A stretch of 64,000 bases of DNA from Pycnococcus provasolii (GCA_938743325.2 OW568888.1:124001-188000), one strand, 5' to 3'; counted from the stretch's first letter, positions 29,311 through 39,006 are shown. Notes: generated by a model from the letters alone, not told the origin. Numbers and translations are program-made.

Positions 29311-30648
29311 TCACACTTTCCTCACGCTTGGATCGTCCGTGTCGCGAACGTATTGAGCCACCACGCCTTCGATTGCACTTAGTGCCGTTGCGTGTGTTTC
29401 GTTGCACAACGAAGCTACAACGCCGCTAATATTCTTGTGATGGTTGCCATCATATTGGTACCGCTCGCCCGCAACGTTCGTGAGTCGTCCTCCCATTGCG
29501 TCCAACATTGCCTCACCAGGCGCCGTGTCCCACTTTTTTGTCCCTGCTCGAAGGTGCAAGTAGACGTCATGCTTTTGCTCCATTAGCTGCAGACAATGCC
29601 AACCTGACGCGGAGCCACGGCTGATTCGAATGCTTTGGTCGCTTGGCAGCGAACTCTTCAATTTTTCCATGGCAGGCTCTATGTGTTCGTCACGAACGCC
29701 TCGATTCAAGCCAACAATAAGCTGAGGCGACGTCGATGCGCTCGAACGCGACTCTTCTTCGAGGCCGTGTACACCAACTCCTGGTCCACCGTACACGACG
29801 CGCCCAGGTGTTGCAGCTAGATCGTCGCGGTGCGCCTTCCCGTCTTCGTCTCTTCTCAAGTTGAAGAACGCCTGTCCAATGACGCCTCCCATAGGCTTGC
29901 CGTCGACACACACACCTAGAAGCGTCGTGCAGAGTTCGAAGTTACCACTGGCAAACTCGTTCGTGCCGTCGAGCGGGTCGACGTACACGACAACTCGGCT
30001 CGATTCCACAGGAGTGTTCCCGTTCCAAGGCATTTGCTCGACTTCGCCGTCGACGGTGGGTGGTGGCGCCGTCGACACGTCACCAGCGGCTGCCGTTTGC
30101 TGCGTCTCCGTCTCCTCCTCTGCGATGATGCGCACGAACGGGTATTGCGCGCGGAGCACGTCGAGTATGCGCGCTTCCACGCGCCGATCGGCTTCTGTCT
30201 GCAAATCTCCAAGTTGCGACCTTATTGTCTCAGGAGCAAGTTTTTTGTCGATCACGCCGAGGTCGTCGCTCTGAGCGACGTCCCTGATGATGTCGTTGCT
30301 TTCGTGCGCGAGTGCGACCAACAAAGCCATGAGCGAAGGTAAAAACACCAAAGGCTCGATTTCAGATTCCGCGCTTTGCGAGGAAAGGGCTCTGTTAGGG
30401 CCAGCTGTTGCCCCCGGAAACCTTCGAGGCACCATCATCGTGGGGACGTTAGAACCTATAGAAGATCTCCGGCCTGCTCCCAAGAGTAACCCCGCCGTTC
30501 TTGTTAAGTGCAGATTACCCCTCCTCAGCCTGGGACAAGCCAATGCTAATGAGAGTGACAAGCCCCTGCGGTTACCTAGAATCAGACGACCACCACCACC
30601 AGCACGACTATGACAATGACGATGATGAAGGCTACAGGAGGCGAGCAT
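29311..30648 (-). CDS. BPNT1/CysQ-like 3'(2'),5'-bisphosphate nucleotidase
   Basis: A member of the Mg2+-dependent, Li+-sensitive inositol-monophosphatase superfamily. Closest in motif detail to enzymes that remove the 3' phosphate from PAP, the by-product of sulfation. The 445-residue product is counted from the ATG at 30648. The metal-binding signature VYVDPLDGTNEF is near 220-231, EEE motif in IIAEEETETQ, and the C-terminal KKWDTAPGEAMLDAMGG near 369-385. A basic leader of about 90 residues, then ALSSQSAESE, suggests organelle targeting. An acidic insert lies between the two metal motifs. Inositol phosphatase activity is an alternative. A PAPS-using sulfotransferase is encoded at 45.1 kb, so PAP removal would fit. 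Confidence 0.8.
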   Translation of the reverse strand: MLASCSLHHRHCHSRAGGGGRLILGNRRGLSLSLALACPRLRRGNLHLTRTAGLLLGAGRRSSIGSNVPTMMVPRRFPGATAGPNRALSSQSAESEIEPLVFLPSLMALLVALAHESNDIIRDVAQSDDLGVIDKKLAPETIRSQLGDLQTEADRRVEARILDVLRAQYPFVRIIAEEETETQQTAAAGDVSTAPPPTVDGEVEQMPWNGNTPVESSRVVVYVDPLDGTNEFASGNFELCTTLLGVCVDGKPMGGVIGQAFFNLRRDEDGKAHRDDLAATPGRVVYGGPGVGVHGLEEESRSSASTSPQLIVGLNRGVRDEHIEPAMEKLKSSLPSDQSIRISRGSASGWHCLQLMEQKHDVYLHLRAGTKKWDTAPGEAMLDAMGGRLTNVAGERYQYDGNHHKNISGVVASLCNETHATALSAIEGVVAQYVRDTDDPSVRKV

Positions 30649-30835
30649 ATCACAGACAGACACAATGACGACACCAAACCGTATTAATTGGTTTGAGGGT
30701 GATTATTTCTAAAACTGAGATTTTGGTGGTGGGAAATCCGATTCGCAGATTTATCCCATCGCAGAGACTTCACTTCACGGAGGAGGAGAGGAGAAAAGCC
30801 AGAAGGTCGTTCGGGGTTGGTACGGTAGGAATTAA

Positions 30836-31152
30836 CCTTAGTTCGGGGTTTGGCGGGTTAGGGGTTACGGTAGTAGGAACTAGGAAGAGTAGTAGCCAGT
30901 AGGAGTTCGGGGTTTGGCGATTTAGGGGTTACGGTAGTAGCCTATGAGTAGTAGTAGGAGTTCGGGGTTTGGCGGGTTAGGGGTTACGGTAGGTAGTAGG
31001 AAGAGTAGGAGCCAGTAGTAGGAGAGATAGTAGGAGTTCGGGGTTAGGCGGGTTAGGGGTTAGTAGGAGTGTTCGGGGTTAACCTTAGTAGGAGTTGTTA
31101 GGGGTTAGTAGGAGTATTATTCGGGGTTAGGCCGATTAGGCGGGTTAGGGGT
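30836..31152 (+). repeat. Tandem degenerate telomere-like repeat block
   Basis: At least four copies of a 55-65-base unit built from GGAGTTCGGGGTTTGGCGGG, TTAGGGGTTACGGTAGTAGG and variants stand directly upstream of the gene at 31326. The copies drift from each other, so the array is not recent. Confidence 0.85.
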
Positions 31153-31325
31153 TTCTTAGGGGCTCTTTCTTCTGTGCATCTGCTCTCGCGCACCATCTTC
31201 ATCATCGCTTCTTCTTACATACGCGAAGTTTCCCAATCCACCCAAGTACATATGTCTGTTCATTCTTGGCATTAGCACATGTTGCTAACTCACATTTTCA
31301 TAAATAAGTAAGTATACCTATACCT

Positions 31326-32981
31326 ATGAGTGTGAAAGAAGTCCTGGAAAGAACCACTAGTGGGGTTGGGTCAGGTCACGTTCATGGGGGCTCATCTTCC
31401 CAAATAGAGGCTTCTGGTGGATTACCGCCATCACCTTCATCTTCGCAGTCACAGTCACATGCACATGCACACCTTCGTTACTTCGTTCGTGCTCTCTCTC
31501 CGCTCACGAGTGTTTCTTTGGAACACGCGCGGGGCTTGGCATCCTACCTGCACGCCTTCCCCTTGTCACTGGTGAAGATTAAAAGAGCCGCCAGCACACC
31601 CGTCGACATATCTGTCCTGCACACACTCCTGGAAATCGAACAAAGCACCACAGATAGACCCGCCCCGGCCCCGCGGTGGACACGGCCAGGATCCAAGTAC
31701 GTCTTTGATACGGGCGCACTGCCTCTACTGAACGTCATCCTGTACAAAGCGTTCGCACAGATCGCGAGAAGCAGCGTCGGCAACACGGACAGTCACGTGG
31801 AAAGCTTTCTTGAAGCGTACTCTGCGGAAGGCGAGAACAAAAGTCATGTGCAGCATATCGTCGTCCACGAGCCTCTGAATGTGCCCGTTCTGCTATCTGC
31901 CAAGGCGCTTGCGGCAATATCTGCACCGCTCTTTGCAGGCAAGGAAGTATGCATGACGCTTGAGACCGCACTAAGTGCGCTCTCAGCGTCACCTCCTTGC
32001 ATACCCGCAGCGCAGCTAAAGACCGCGTTACGAGCCTCCAAGCTTGCGAATGCAGTCGACGTGCAGAGTGCTCACGCCGGTCCGCACGAAAGTATAGTCA
32101 AAGACGCTTTCGAAGAGTACACGAGCATCCCAATGTCATGGGACGCTCTCGTCGCGCTCACGCGCGTCGAGCTGCACGACTATGGAAGTGCCGGCGTGGT
32201 GTTTACGGCACCTCACGGCATTTACCTCTTTCGAGACAACGACGTTCCTCACAAGCCGGAGGACTGGACGACGTTCATCGCCAAGACGTGCGCGGAATGG
32301 ACGAGCGGATATGCACTCGTCTGGAGCGAGTCGGAACGCTTAAAGAGCGAGCTAACGCGCACTGCGTGTTCGTCGAATCGCGATCCGAACTACGCGCTCG
32401 CCGGGTGGGATTGCCCTGATGATGAATCTGGAGAGTGCACATCTGTCGAACTGCCTTGGTACAAGCATCTGCGTCGCGTGCGTGCCGATGTCGACGGCGC
32501 AAAGCACACCACGTTGCACGTCGACTTGCATGGTCGGCGTGATCCAAATTTCGACGGCAGCGACCCGCTTGGCGCATCAGACTGCGACGTCGGCGTCGGC
32601 GCCCTCGAGAGTTCGCATCCGGAGCTTGCGAAGGCGATCACGTGCAGGATGCCAACCGCGATCGCAAACGCGCTTTCAACCGCGACGGGCGAGAGCGTTT
32701 GCGTTCGAGCAGGAGGAGGTGGCGTGCTTGACGAATCTCACGCGTTTGTTGTGAACGACGCGCCGAAGTTATCCGGCGACTGGCAGAAACGTGGACGTCA
32801 CGGGCGCTGGACGGTAAGCCGCATGGGATGCCAACTTGGGTACACGAGCGTACAACTCGAGCTGAGCCGGCGCTTGCGTCTGTTTCTGAAGGACGACGTG
32901 CATGCGCTGCGTTTGTTTGCGACCGCTCTTGTGGAGTCGTTTCAAGAGGCGCTCGACGAAACACTTTGTAAAGTAGAATAG
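31326..32981 (+). CDS. N-formylglutamate-amidohydrolase-like protein
   Basis: The 551-residue protein starts at a clear ATG. The N-terminal 280 residues are unrecognised. From about 290 the pattern fits the N-formylglutamate amidohydrolase (FGase) superfamily, metal-dependent amidohydrolases related to M14 peptidases: VVFTAPHGIYLFRD (about 292-305), HVDLHGRRDPN (398-408) as the second metal-binding strand, and LGYTSVQLELSRRLR near the end, the usual family C-terminal motif. The substrate cannot be assigned. The gene follows the tandem G-rich repeat block. Family placement rests on motif order, not on an alignment. Confidence 0.5.
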   Translation: MSVKEVLERTTSGVGSGHVHGGSSSQIEASGGLPPSPSSSQSQSHAHAHLRYFVRALSPLTSVSLEHARGLASYLHAFPLSLVKIKRAASTPVDISVLHTLLEIEQSTTDRPAPAPRWTRPGSKYVFDTGALPLLNVILYKAFAQIARSSVGNTDSHVESFLEAYSAEGENKSHVQHIVVHEPLNVPVLLSAKALAAISAPLFAGKEVCMTLETALSALSASPPCIPAAQLKTALRASKLANAVDVQSAHAGPHESIVKDAFEEYTSIPMSWDALVALTRVELHDYGSAGVVFTAPHGIYLFRDNDVPHKPEDWTTFIAKTCAEWTSGYALVWSESERLKSELTRTACSSNRDPNYALAGWDCPDDESGECTSVELPWYKHLRRVRADVDGAKHTTLHVDLHGRRDPNFDGSDPLGASDCDVGVGALESSHPELAKAITCRMPTAIANALSTATGESVCVRAGGGGVLDESHAFVVNDAPKLSGDWQKRGRHGRWTVSRMGCQLGYTSVQLELSRRLRLFLKDDVHALRLFATALVESFQEALDETLCKVE

Positions 32982-33453
32982 TTGAATATATTTTTGCACT
33001 TTTTTGTCGTGCTCTGCAGTACATAGACTAGTCTATGAACACAAAAGTCGCTTTATTATGGGTGCAATCGACGGAAGGCGAACTCCGATATGGTCTCTAT
33101 CCGTTTTTTTTCCTTGGAAGGAGTTAATGCAAGGCTGGCTTGAGACATGAAAAAGGCTGTCCACGTTTGCTTCTCTTCGTGGTGGATGGGATGGGAAGGG
33201 TGGAGGAAAGGGAAACCCCGAAACACCAAACCAAATTGAGTTTTCACTTTGGGTTTTTGCTGGTTTGGTGATTTGGTTTCAAGGTGCCGCTCCTCACGCC
33301 CCACCTCTACCTAGGAAGGAGGGGAGGGTTTGTTTGGTTCCAACCAAAAAGGGTTTTAGAATTAATTGCCACACCCTCTTCTTGCCAAACGTACAAGGTT
33401 TGCAAACCTTTGGATTCGCATCTATATTACAGAGCAGTGCAGTGCGCGTTCCA
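32982..33453. other. Intergenic stretch with a 16-base perfect palindrome
   Basis: CATAGACTAGTCTATG at 33023-33038 is a perfect palindrome just after the FGase-like gene. The remainder is G/A-rich with AAACCCCGAAAC-type words. The coding frame of the next gene is open upstream from 33265 but without an ATG. Confidence 0.6.
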
Positions 33454-34257
33454 ATGACATTGATGGTCTCACCTCATGCTCATGTCGGTGTGTCTGCTCA
33501 TGGTGTGCTCCAGAATAATAGTGAAGTACCTTTAGGAGGTGGTGGTGTACAAGTACTTCCTTGTACTGGAGTTGGAACAGGGGGAACAGAGTGCTCGGTT
33601 CACTCTCACTTACCTTTAGAGTCAAATCATCCTCCCTTAGCAGCTTCCCCCTCCGACGTTGCGGGTGTCGCAGCGCGCCACCTCCCTGAGGGAAATATGG
33701 ACGCGACACAAACGCAAACGCAGCCTTCTTCTGTGACAAATCCTGTAGGAGGTGACGCCGCGGTAGGAGGACAAGGCGCGGCAGAACACGTGTTCACGCC
33801 GCCACACAGCTACCCGCGAGATAACGCGCAAACACTCACAAACCAGCTCATGTACGCCTCCACACCGCCGGCGCTGGCGCCGACGCTTCCCAGCAACCTC
33901 CTCATGTACCCAAACACTACCCTTGACGCCAAGGCTGCCGCGAACGAATTCGTACCCAACTGGGCGTCGAGCGAAGTGCTGCAAATACTTTCAGGAACCT
34001 CGAACCTTCTGCAGAAGAATGTGCAGGTGGATGCGGCAGCCACGAGCCCTTTCTTGCAGCCAACGCAAGTGCAGGAGGAGGTGGCGCGCCTGCTCAGCTT
34101 ATCTGGGTGCGGTCGAGGATACAGCGCATCAGACTGGCATCCGCTCGACGTTTCCGCCGTCTCGCATAGAGAACCAACCGACACGCTTTCTCTCATGCCC
34201 ATCGCGGCGGCTGCCGCGTTGGCTGCGGTGGCTTGTCTGAAAGAAGACAACCTGTGA
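33454..34257 (+). CDS. Low-complexity protein of unknown function with a PAM2-like motif
   Basis: The 267-residue product is counted from the first in-frame ATG (33454); the frame is open upstream to 33265 with a possible splice acceptor before it, so the N-terminus is uncertain. Composition is Ala/Thr/Gln/Pro-rich. The stretch AKAAANEFVPNWA recalls a PAM2 motif (which binds the MLLE domain of poly(A)-binding protein), but the conserved Leu is displaced. The C-terminus has EEVARLLSLSGCGRGYSASD and an Ala-rich hydrophobic end. The stop codon lies inside a 27-base tandem repeat. No function can be assigned. Confidence 0.55.
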   Translation: MTLMVSPHAHVGVSAHGVLQNNSEVPLGGGGVQVLPCTGVGTGGTECSVHSHLPLESNHPPLAASPSDVAGVAARHLPEGNMDATQTQTQPSSVTNPVGGDAAVGGQGAAEHVFTPPHSYPRDNAQTLTNQLMYASTPPALAPTLPSNLLMYPNTTLDAKAAANEFVPNWASSEVLQILSGTSNLLQKNVQVDAAATSPFLQPTQVQEEVARLLSLSGCGRGYSASDWHPLDVSAVSHREPTDTLSLMPIAAAAALAAVACLKEDNL

Positions 34258-34308
34258 AATGTTGTTGTGAAAAACAACCTGTGAAATGTTGTTGTGAAAA
34301 ACAACCTG
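34248..34308 (+). repeat. 27-base tandem repeat spanning a stop codon
   Basis: Two exact copies of a unit beginning CAACCTGTGAAATGTTGTTG, plus a partial third. Each copy contains GTTGTT...AACAAC, which can fold into a hairpin. The stop codon of the preceding gene lies in the first copy. Confidence 0.9.
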
Positions 34309-34321
34309 CTCGTTCAGTAAT
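34308..34321 (+). promoter_or_regulatory. Shared post-stop motif GCTCGTTCAGTAAT
   Basis: About 50 bases after the stop at 34257. It matches GCTCRTTCAGTAAY found downstream of two other genes, at 34574-34587 and 51630-51643. It is a candidate 3'-UTR or 3'-end element. Confidence 0.5.
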
Positions 34322-34573
34322 GATATGGAGTTTACTTTTGTTCCAGTGGTCGTCCGTTCACACCACTTACACTCACAATCCAACTCAAGCAAGTCGGCTG
34401 CAACTTGCCGCGCCTGTGCTTGGTAGTCGAGCACTTCTTTGGTGGTGTCGTCATCCTCCTTGGTGCTCACATGTGTGGGCTTCCCTTACGGGCACAAATC
34501 GTATCGGCATGGGCTGACTCGTGAGTGCGAATGGTGTGAATGGACGACCGTTGGACAAAGTAAAGTACACTCC

Positions 34574-34587
34574 GTTACTGAATGAGC
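34574..34587 (-). promoter_or_regulatory. Shared post-stop motif GCTCATTCAGTAAC
   Basis: It lies five bases beyond the SF3A2 stop codon on the gene's strand. Same 14-base motif as at 34308 and 51630. Confidence 0.5.
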
Positions 34588-34591
34588 GATC

Positions 34592-35359
34592 TTAGTAAGT
34601 TCCTGGCGGTAGCGGTAACATAGCCATAGGCATGCGCATCCCAGGCAGTGCCGGTGGCGAGTCCTCGAAGGCAGGTGCTCTCGCACCCCTCACGAAGCAT
34701 ATTTGAAGCGTCAGCACCTTGCGGTCAGCGTCCCAGTGCGTGAAGTGCAGGTCGTTCGCGCCGTCTATGGGCATATTCGGCACTTTGAAGGCGATCGTCT
34801 CGTACGGTGCGCAAGCGATGCAGATGTACTGGTACCTCCCGTCCGGCGGCGCGTCAATTTTCTGCTCGAACGCGCTGAGGATGCGGTGCCTTGGGTTAGC
34901 GTCGGCGTCAGCCTCGGGCAGGTCCACCTGGAAGAGCAGGCTGAGTGCGCCTGTGCTTGGGTGCACCTGTTTGGTTACGCGGTACCCAGGTCTTCCGATT
35001 TTCGGCGTTTTCACCGCGGGCACCGCGGAGGCGGACGCCGCCACCTGCGCGAGTCTCGCTTGTCCCTTGTCGAACGCGTCGCGCGCCGACCTCTTTGCGA
35101 GGTTCTGCTGGTGCCTGCGTCCTTGCGTGTGTGCGAGATAGTTTCCTTCCGTCTTGTGAACCGTCAAGCAGAGCCTGCATTCGTACTGTCCAACGTGGTT
35201 GCGTAGGAAGTACGGGTCCGTTCGCAGGTCAATCGTCTCCATGGCGAGTCGGCGGAGTCGTTCTCTTCGGTCGACGTTGGTTTGCGCACTGCTGGCGACA
35301 CCTCCGGATCCGACTTTCGACCCCACGCCGTCAGCTTGACGCGCTGCCATGAAACTCAT
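34592..35359 (-). CDS. SF3A2: U2 snRNP splicing factor SF3A2 (SAP62/Prp11)
   Basis: SF3A2 is part of SF3a in the 17S U2 snRNP and acts in branch-point recognition. The 255-residue protein has the family opening with DRRERLRRLAMETIDLRTDP, the matrin-type C2H2 zinc finger YECRLCLTVHKTEGNYLAHTQ with QGRRHQ (about 59-82), the KIGRPGYRVTKQ segment, and the conserved C-terminal core GRYQYICIACAPYETIAFKV plus HFTHWDADRKVLTLQICF. The Pro-rich tail of animal SF3A2 is reduced to a short PPALPGMRMP end, as in plants and fungi. ATG at 35359 is clear. Confidence 0.96.
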   Translation of the reverse strand: MSFMAARQADGVGSKVGSGGVASSAQTNVDRRERLRRLAMETIDLRTDPYFLRNHVGQYECRLCLTVHKTEGNYLAHTQGRRHQQNLAKRSARDAFDKGQARLAQVAASASAVPAVKTPKIGRPGYRVTKQVHPSTGALSLLFQVDLPEADADANPRHRILSAFEQKIDAPPDGRYQYICIACAPYETIAFKVPNMPIDGANDLHFTHWDADRKVLTLQICFVRGARAPAFEDSPPALPGMRMPMAMLPLPPGTY

Positions 35360-35710
35360 CGTGCAAGGGAATATATAAAAAAACTAAGGTTACGAGAGCA
35401 CGAAAGAAACACACAGCGGGACAGAAGACACGAACACGACTCGTGTGAAACGGAGAAACGAATAAAATGACGCCGCCGCACCGCATCGCATCGTCCCCCC
35501 CCCCGTCGACCTTCGAGGGGGAGGAGGAGCGTCAGAAAAGCACCCCCACCCCTGTTCTTTGGGGATACGCTGTTGTCTACCTGTCCTTGTCATTTCGACT
35601 TTTCCTTTCCGCCCCTCCTCCTACCCTCTTGTTGGGGACCCGTCCTTGTCCGTATTACGTCCCGGGGGCTATCTCGCCAAAACCCTTCCCTGGTGCAGTT
35701 TTCACCCACC

Positions 35711-36286
35711 ATGGCCGCCGCGCGCCTCAGCACGTTCGCGTCCAAGTTCACCACCACGCTGGCGCCCGTGCGGTCCAAGGTCGTCGAGTCGTACTCGAAG
35801 ATGATGGCGGACAACGCACAGTACGTCGTCACAGACGCGGCGGTCGAAGATAAACTACTCAAACAGTACGTGGGTGGGTGTTGTTTCTTCGGTCTCTCTT
35901 GTGTGCCCCTCTTGGGTTTTGGCATGTCGTTCTTAGGTCCTGCCTGGGTTTTTGTGGTTATTCGCGGTGTGAATAGCGCGGTCACTGGCGCACCACAAGG
36001 CACAAACGACCGATAACTGAACTAACCGTTTTCTGCCACGTTCCATCCCACACGATTCACACTTCTTTTCTTTTCTTGTAGGTGGTTCTACACGAAGATG
36101 TCGAAGATTGGCCCGACAATGAAGGCGGCGGATGCTGAGGCGCAGTTGTGGCGAAAGAGCTGGGACAACCGCAACAGCGCGACTGTGGGAGAATTGAGCC
36201 GCATGGCACTCTTTGGCGCGGAGGTTGTCGCGTGGTTCGCCGTCGGCGAGTACGTTGGACGAGGTTTCAAGCCGGCACCGCTCTGA
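35711..36286 (+). CDS. Mitochondrial ATP synthase subunit g (ATP20-like), one intron
   Basis: Subunit g sits in the membrane part of F1Fo ATP synthase and promotes dimer formation and cristae shape. The coding parts are 35711-35865 and 36082-36286, joined across a 216-base GT-AG intron (donor GTACGTG, acceptor TTTTCTTGTAG) that restores the frame KLLKQ-WFYTKM. The product is 119 residues. The C-terminal membrane span has the family GxxxGR-type motif in VVAWFAVGEYVGRGF. The N-terminal part is helical and basic with a weak presequence look. As in psaE, the intron follows the N-terminal section. Family placement rests mainly on the C-terminal span and length. Confidence 0.8.
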
Positions 36287-36429
36287 AAAGCTTGGCCTTT
36301 TCATAGCAGCCGTGGTTGCACGGAGATGAAAAAAAAAAGGAGACGCCGTTCTCGTCTAGGTAATACATATACGGACACGCTCTCCTGATTTTTTTTCTCT
36401 CTCTTTCTGAAACAAAGGATGTCACATGG

Positions 36430-37038
36430 CTATGATGTTACAGGGTCAGTAGCTTGTGGTTGCGGCAAGACGACCTTCTCCAGCAGCACACGCTCTGCGG
36501 CAGCCACGAGCATGTGAACGTCCGAGCCGCCGCCCCCGGCAACCTCGATCGTCGCTACGACGTGTCTTTTCCAGAGCTTGGCAAGCCGTCTTGCGAGGCT
36601 GGTCGCGGCGTCGACGTTGTCGTTCGAACCTCCAAATAGTGTCGTAGCTGGCGCGACCGTCGGGCTTGCGTTCGTGGGCGGAACCGCCATGGCCATGTGC
36701 GTCATGCGTGGTTTCTGCATACTCCCCGGTTCCCCTACGGTCAGGTACACGACAGCCTGTCCACTTTCCATGAATATGACTTGGTACGCCACCGCGAGCT
36801 GCGTTTCCGTTCCAAGCACCGCGCACCCTTTTTGTACGGTGATGGCCGACTGTGATTCTCCACCACCCGCGTCGTCGTTCCTCCTGAGGATGTGTTCGTT
36901 GCCTTCAAGAAATGGCGACGTGGGCACGGAGAGAGGCGCTTCGCGATCCACTACGGACGTTGACTCGTCAGGCGCATCGAAGTCGTCGTCACCAAGGAGG
37001 TCGTCGAAACCTCCAAGGGCGTCAGGCGCCGCACGCAT
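36430..37038 (-). CDS. Proteasome assembly chaperone 4-like protein
   Basis: PAC3/PAC4 dimers assist 20S alpha-ring formation. The 202-residue product is counted from the ATG at 37038; the frame is open a little further upstream with only TTG, so a short 5' exon is possible. The diagnostic part is MTHMAMAVPP, then ATTLFGG ... SLARRLAKLWKRHVVATIEV and an acidic/hydrophobic C-terminal helix, matching the PAC4 pattern LAVAMPxx ... STTLFG ... LAxRLAxKxxxQVFxS. The N-terminal 60 residues are acidic (DDLLGDDDFDAPDES) and extra to the family. Its 5' side faces a telomere-like tract. Confidence 0.6.
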   Translation of the reverse strand: MRAAPDALGGFDDLLGDDDFDAPDESTSVVDREAPLSVPTSPFLEGNEHILRRNDDAGGGESQSAITVQKGCAVLGTETQLAVAYQVIFMESGQAVVYLTVGEPGSMQKPRMTHMAMAVPPTNASPTVAPATTLFGGSNDNVDAATSLARRLAKLWKRHVVATIEVAGGGGSDVHMLVAAAERVLLEKVVLPQPQATDPVTS

Positions 37039-37127
37039 CAAGCAAAACGAACCAGTTGTAGTTGTAACCAACCATAAGGGTTATTACCAGACAGGTAAGA
37101 AGGAAAACACACGACGCCGAACCGCCG

Positions 37128-37204
37128 AACCCTAATCCAAACCCCTAACCCAAACCCCTAACCCAAACCCTAATCCAAACCCCTAACTTGACCCGAACCC
37201 CTAA
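37128..37204 (+). repeat. Interstitial telomere-like tract (CCCTAAACC type)
   Basis: About seven copies of CCAAACCCCTAACC variants, 90-165 bases upstream of the PAC4-like start. Confidence 0.85.
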
Positions 37205-37356
37205 ATTATTTTCATGTACGACTTCTACTGTGACAGTACATAGCTCCCGGCATATCCATGCATGGGTAGAGGTACTTACGAAGGATGACGACGTTGGTGG
37301 TTACAAGACGTTTAAGACCCCAAAACACACAAACAAAGTGCGACTCAGCGGCACAT

Positions 37357-38847
37357 TTAGGCCGTGTCAGGACCTCCGAATCCACCAGACATCTCCTGCG
37401 CCACTGAGAATGCTGGCGCCGCGTCCACATCATCATCATCATTTGTGCGTTGACCCGCATCACCAAAAAAATTCCAGGCTGCAACGTCGCCGTCGTCGAT
37501 GGTAGCCTCGGGAGGAGCCACCGCCGCCATCGCCGAAACGGCCGCGAGCTTCCTCTTCACGCGACGCTTGATCTTTTTCCTCCGCTTCCCTTTTTCCTCC
37601 GCGAGAGCGAGCGCAGCTTTCGCGCGCGGGTGCTGCAAGTCTGGCCGGCTTGCACGCCGACGGGCGCTGGCCACCGCGCGCATCGCGCGTCGACGGGCCG
37701 CCGCCGCGCTAAGCGGAACAGCATCGCCAAAGCACGCGTACGACACGTGCTGGCCGTGCTTAAGCGCGCTCACGCTCTCCACCACCTTGCCACGTGATGT
37801 GTATATCGCTTTCACGCCATTCAGCGGCGGGGGCACCGCCGACGATGCGACTCGCTTGTACAGCTCCTCCAGCGACGCAACGCGGGGTGTTATCGTGACT
37901 GGTGAGCCGGAGTCGAGGGGTGCACCGAGGCGATGAACGGTGATGACCACCGTCGTCGTCGATGGACGCGGTGCCGCCAATCTTTGCACAGACTCGTCCA
38001 TCGTTCGGCGCGATACCGCCTTGGGCGGCGCGGCCTCGCCCGCCGCGCGATAGTAGAGCTTCGCTCCCGACTCGATCACCGACATGTCGTCGATCGCACG
38101 TCCTGTGCGCGTATAAAGCGCACAACCTGGCGGCATGAGCGGCGTGCCCAGAGCGCTCTCAGCGAGCGTCACAGCCTCGGTCAGCTCAACGCCCGCGGGA
38201 AACGTGACGTCCACAGCTCCCGAGGCTGGTGCCGCGTTGTCCTTTTTCGCGCCAGCACCCTTGGAGAGCAGTGACACGGGAAGCAAGCTGACGCTGACGC
38301 GATTCACGTGCGTCTTACTCTGCGAAAGCCTCGCCGTGAAGCTGCGCTGTTCGCGCCAGCGAGCACGCAGCGCCTTGCGTTCGTCGACGTTGCCAGCCAC
38401 GGGTGCCGGTTTGCTTCCAGTCGCACGTTCGCCAGGCAGCAGGAGCGACTCTCCCTGTGGAACTACGACGATGACTTCCAATGCTTGGAATTCGGATATG
38501 CGTGTTCGTCGTGCACCGTCGAGCGCGTACATCGCCTTCACGGGTGCGGCGAGGCGCAGCTTTTCCTGCACGTGAATCATAATCTGCTTATAGTACGGGT
38601 TCGTGGGAACGCACATGTCATCTTCACCTTCCGCGGCGCACCTGATGAGCGCTAGGGGCATGGACGACGTCTTTGCCGGCATGGCCGCACTTCCGTTGCG
38701 AAGCAGGCGTACGTGCACCGCACCACGCTTTGGCGTGCATAGGTTGTTGAAGAACTTCTCTCGTGAGGTTTGTACGTTTTGCGCTTCGTCCGTACCGTCG
38801 ACGTCAGAGCGTGGGCTGACGAGTGGCTTGCCTGCGAATGCGTCCAC
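37357..38847 (-). CDS. Protein with three doublecortin-like (DCX) repeats, 5' end undefined
   Basis: DCX domains bind and stabilise microtubules and occur in ciliary and basal-body proteins. Three similar units end in the DCX signature of a Tyr-x-x-x-Gly turn plus a hydrophobic strand: AMYALDGARRTRISEFQALE, ALYTRTGRAIDDMSVIESGA and AIYTSRGKVVESVSALKHGQ. Each is preceded by a beta-strand opening (HVRLLRNG; RVSVSLLPVSLL; VVITVHRLG). A basic tract KGKRRKKIKRRVKRK and an acidic tail follow. The frame at 38847 begins with GTG; it stays open upstream through a His/Ala/Arg/Thr-coding CA repeat to about 39085, so the true start lies further upstream, perhaps in another exon. Confidence 0.65.
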   Translation of the reverse strand: MDAFAGKPLVSPRSDVDGTDEAQNVQTSREKFFNNLCTPKRGAVHVRLLRNGSAAMPAKTSSMPLALIRCAAEGEDDMCVPTNPYYKQIMIHVQEKLRLAAPVKAMYALDGARRTRISEFQALEVIVVVPQGESLLLPGERATGSKPAPVAGNVDERKALRARWREQRSFTARLSQSKTHVNRVSVSLLPVSLLSKGAGAKKDNAAPASGAVDVTFPAGVELTEAVTLAESALGTPLMPPGCALYTRTGRAIDDMSVIESGAKLYYRAAGEAAPPKAVSRRTMDESVQRLAAPRPSTTTVVITVHRLGAPLDSGSPVTITPRVASLEELYKRVASSAVPPPLNGVKAIYTSRGKVVESVSALKHGQHVSYACFGDAVPLSAAAARRRAMRAVASARRRASRPDLQHPRAKAALALAEEKGKRRKKIKRRVKRKLAAVSAMAAVAPPEATIDDGDVAAWNFFGDAGQRTNDDDDVDAAPAFSVAQEMSGGFGGPDTA

Positions 38848-38965
38848 TTTAAGTGCCGGTACCCGCCACGCAGGCTTTCCCTTGTCGAGCGAGCTGCGTA
38901 GTGTGTGTTTCTGCTTCGGTTTGACCGTGGCCGAGGCTGCGGCGGCATCCTGGACGAGTAGAGTT

Positions 38966-38967
<2 letters not shown>

Positions 38968-38996
<29 letters not shown>

Positions 38997-39006
38997 TGTG
39001 TGTGTG
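38968..39006 (+). repeat. (TGCG)n/(TG)n microsatellite
   Basis: Runs of GTGC then GTGT lie within the open reading frame upstream of the DCX protein. Confidence 0.9.
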
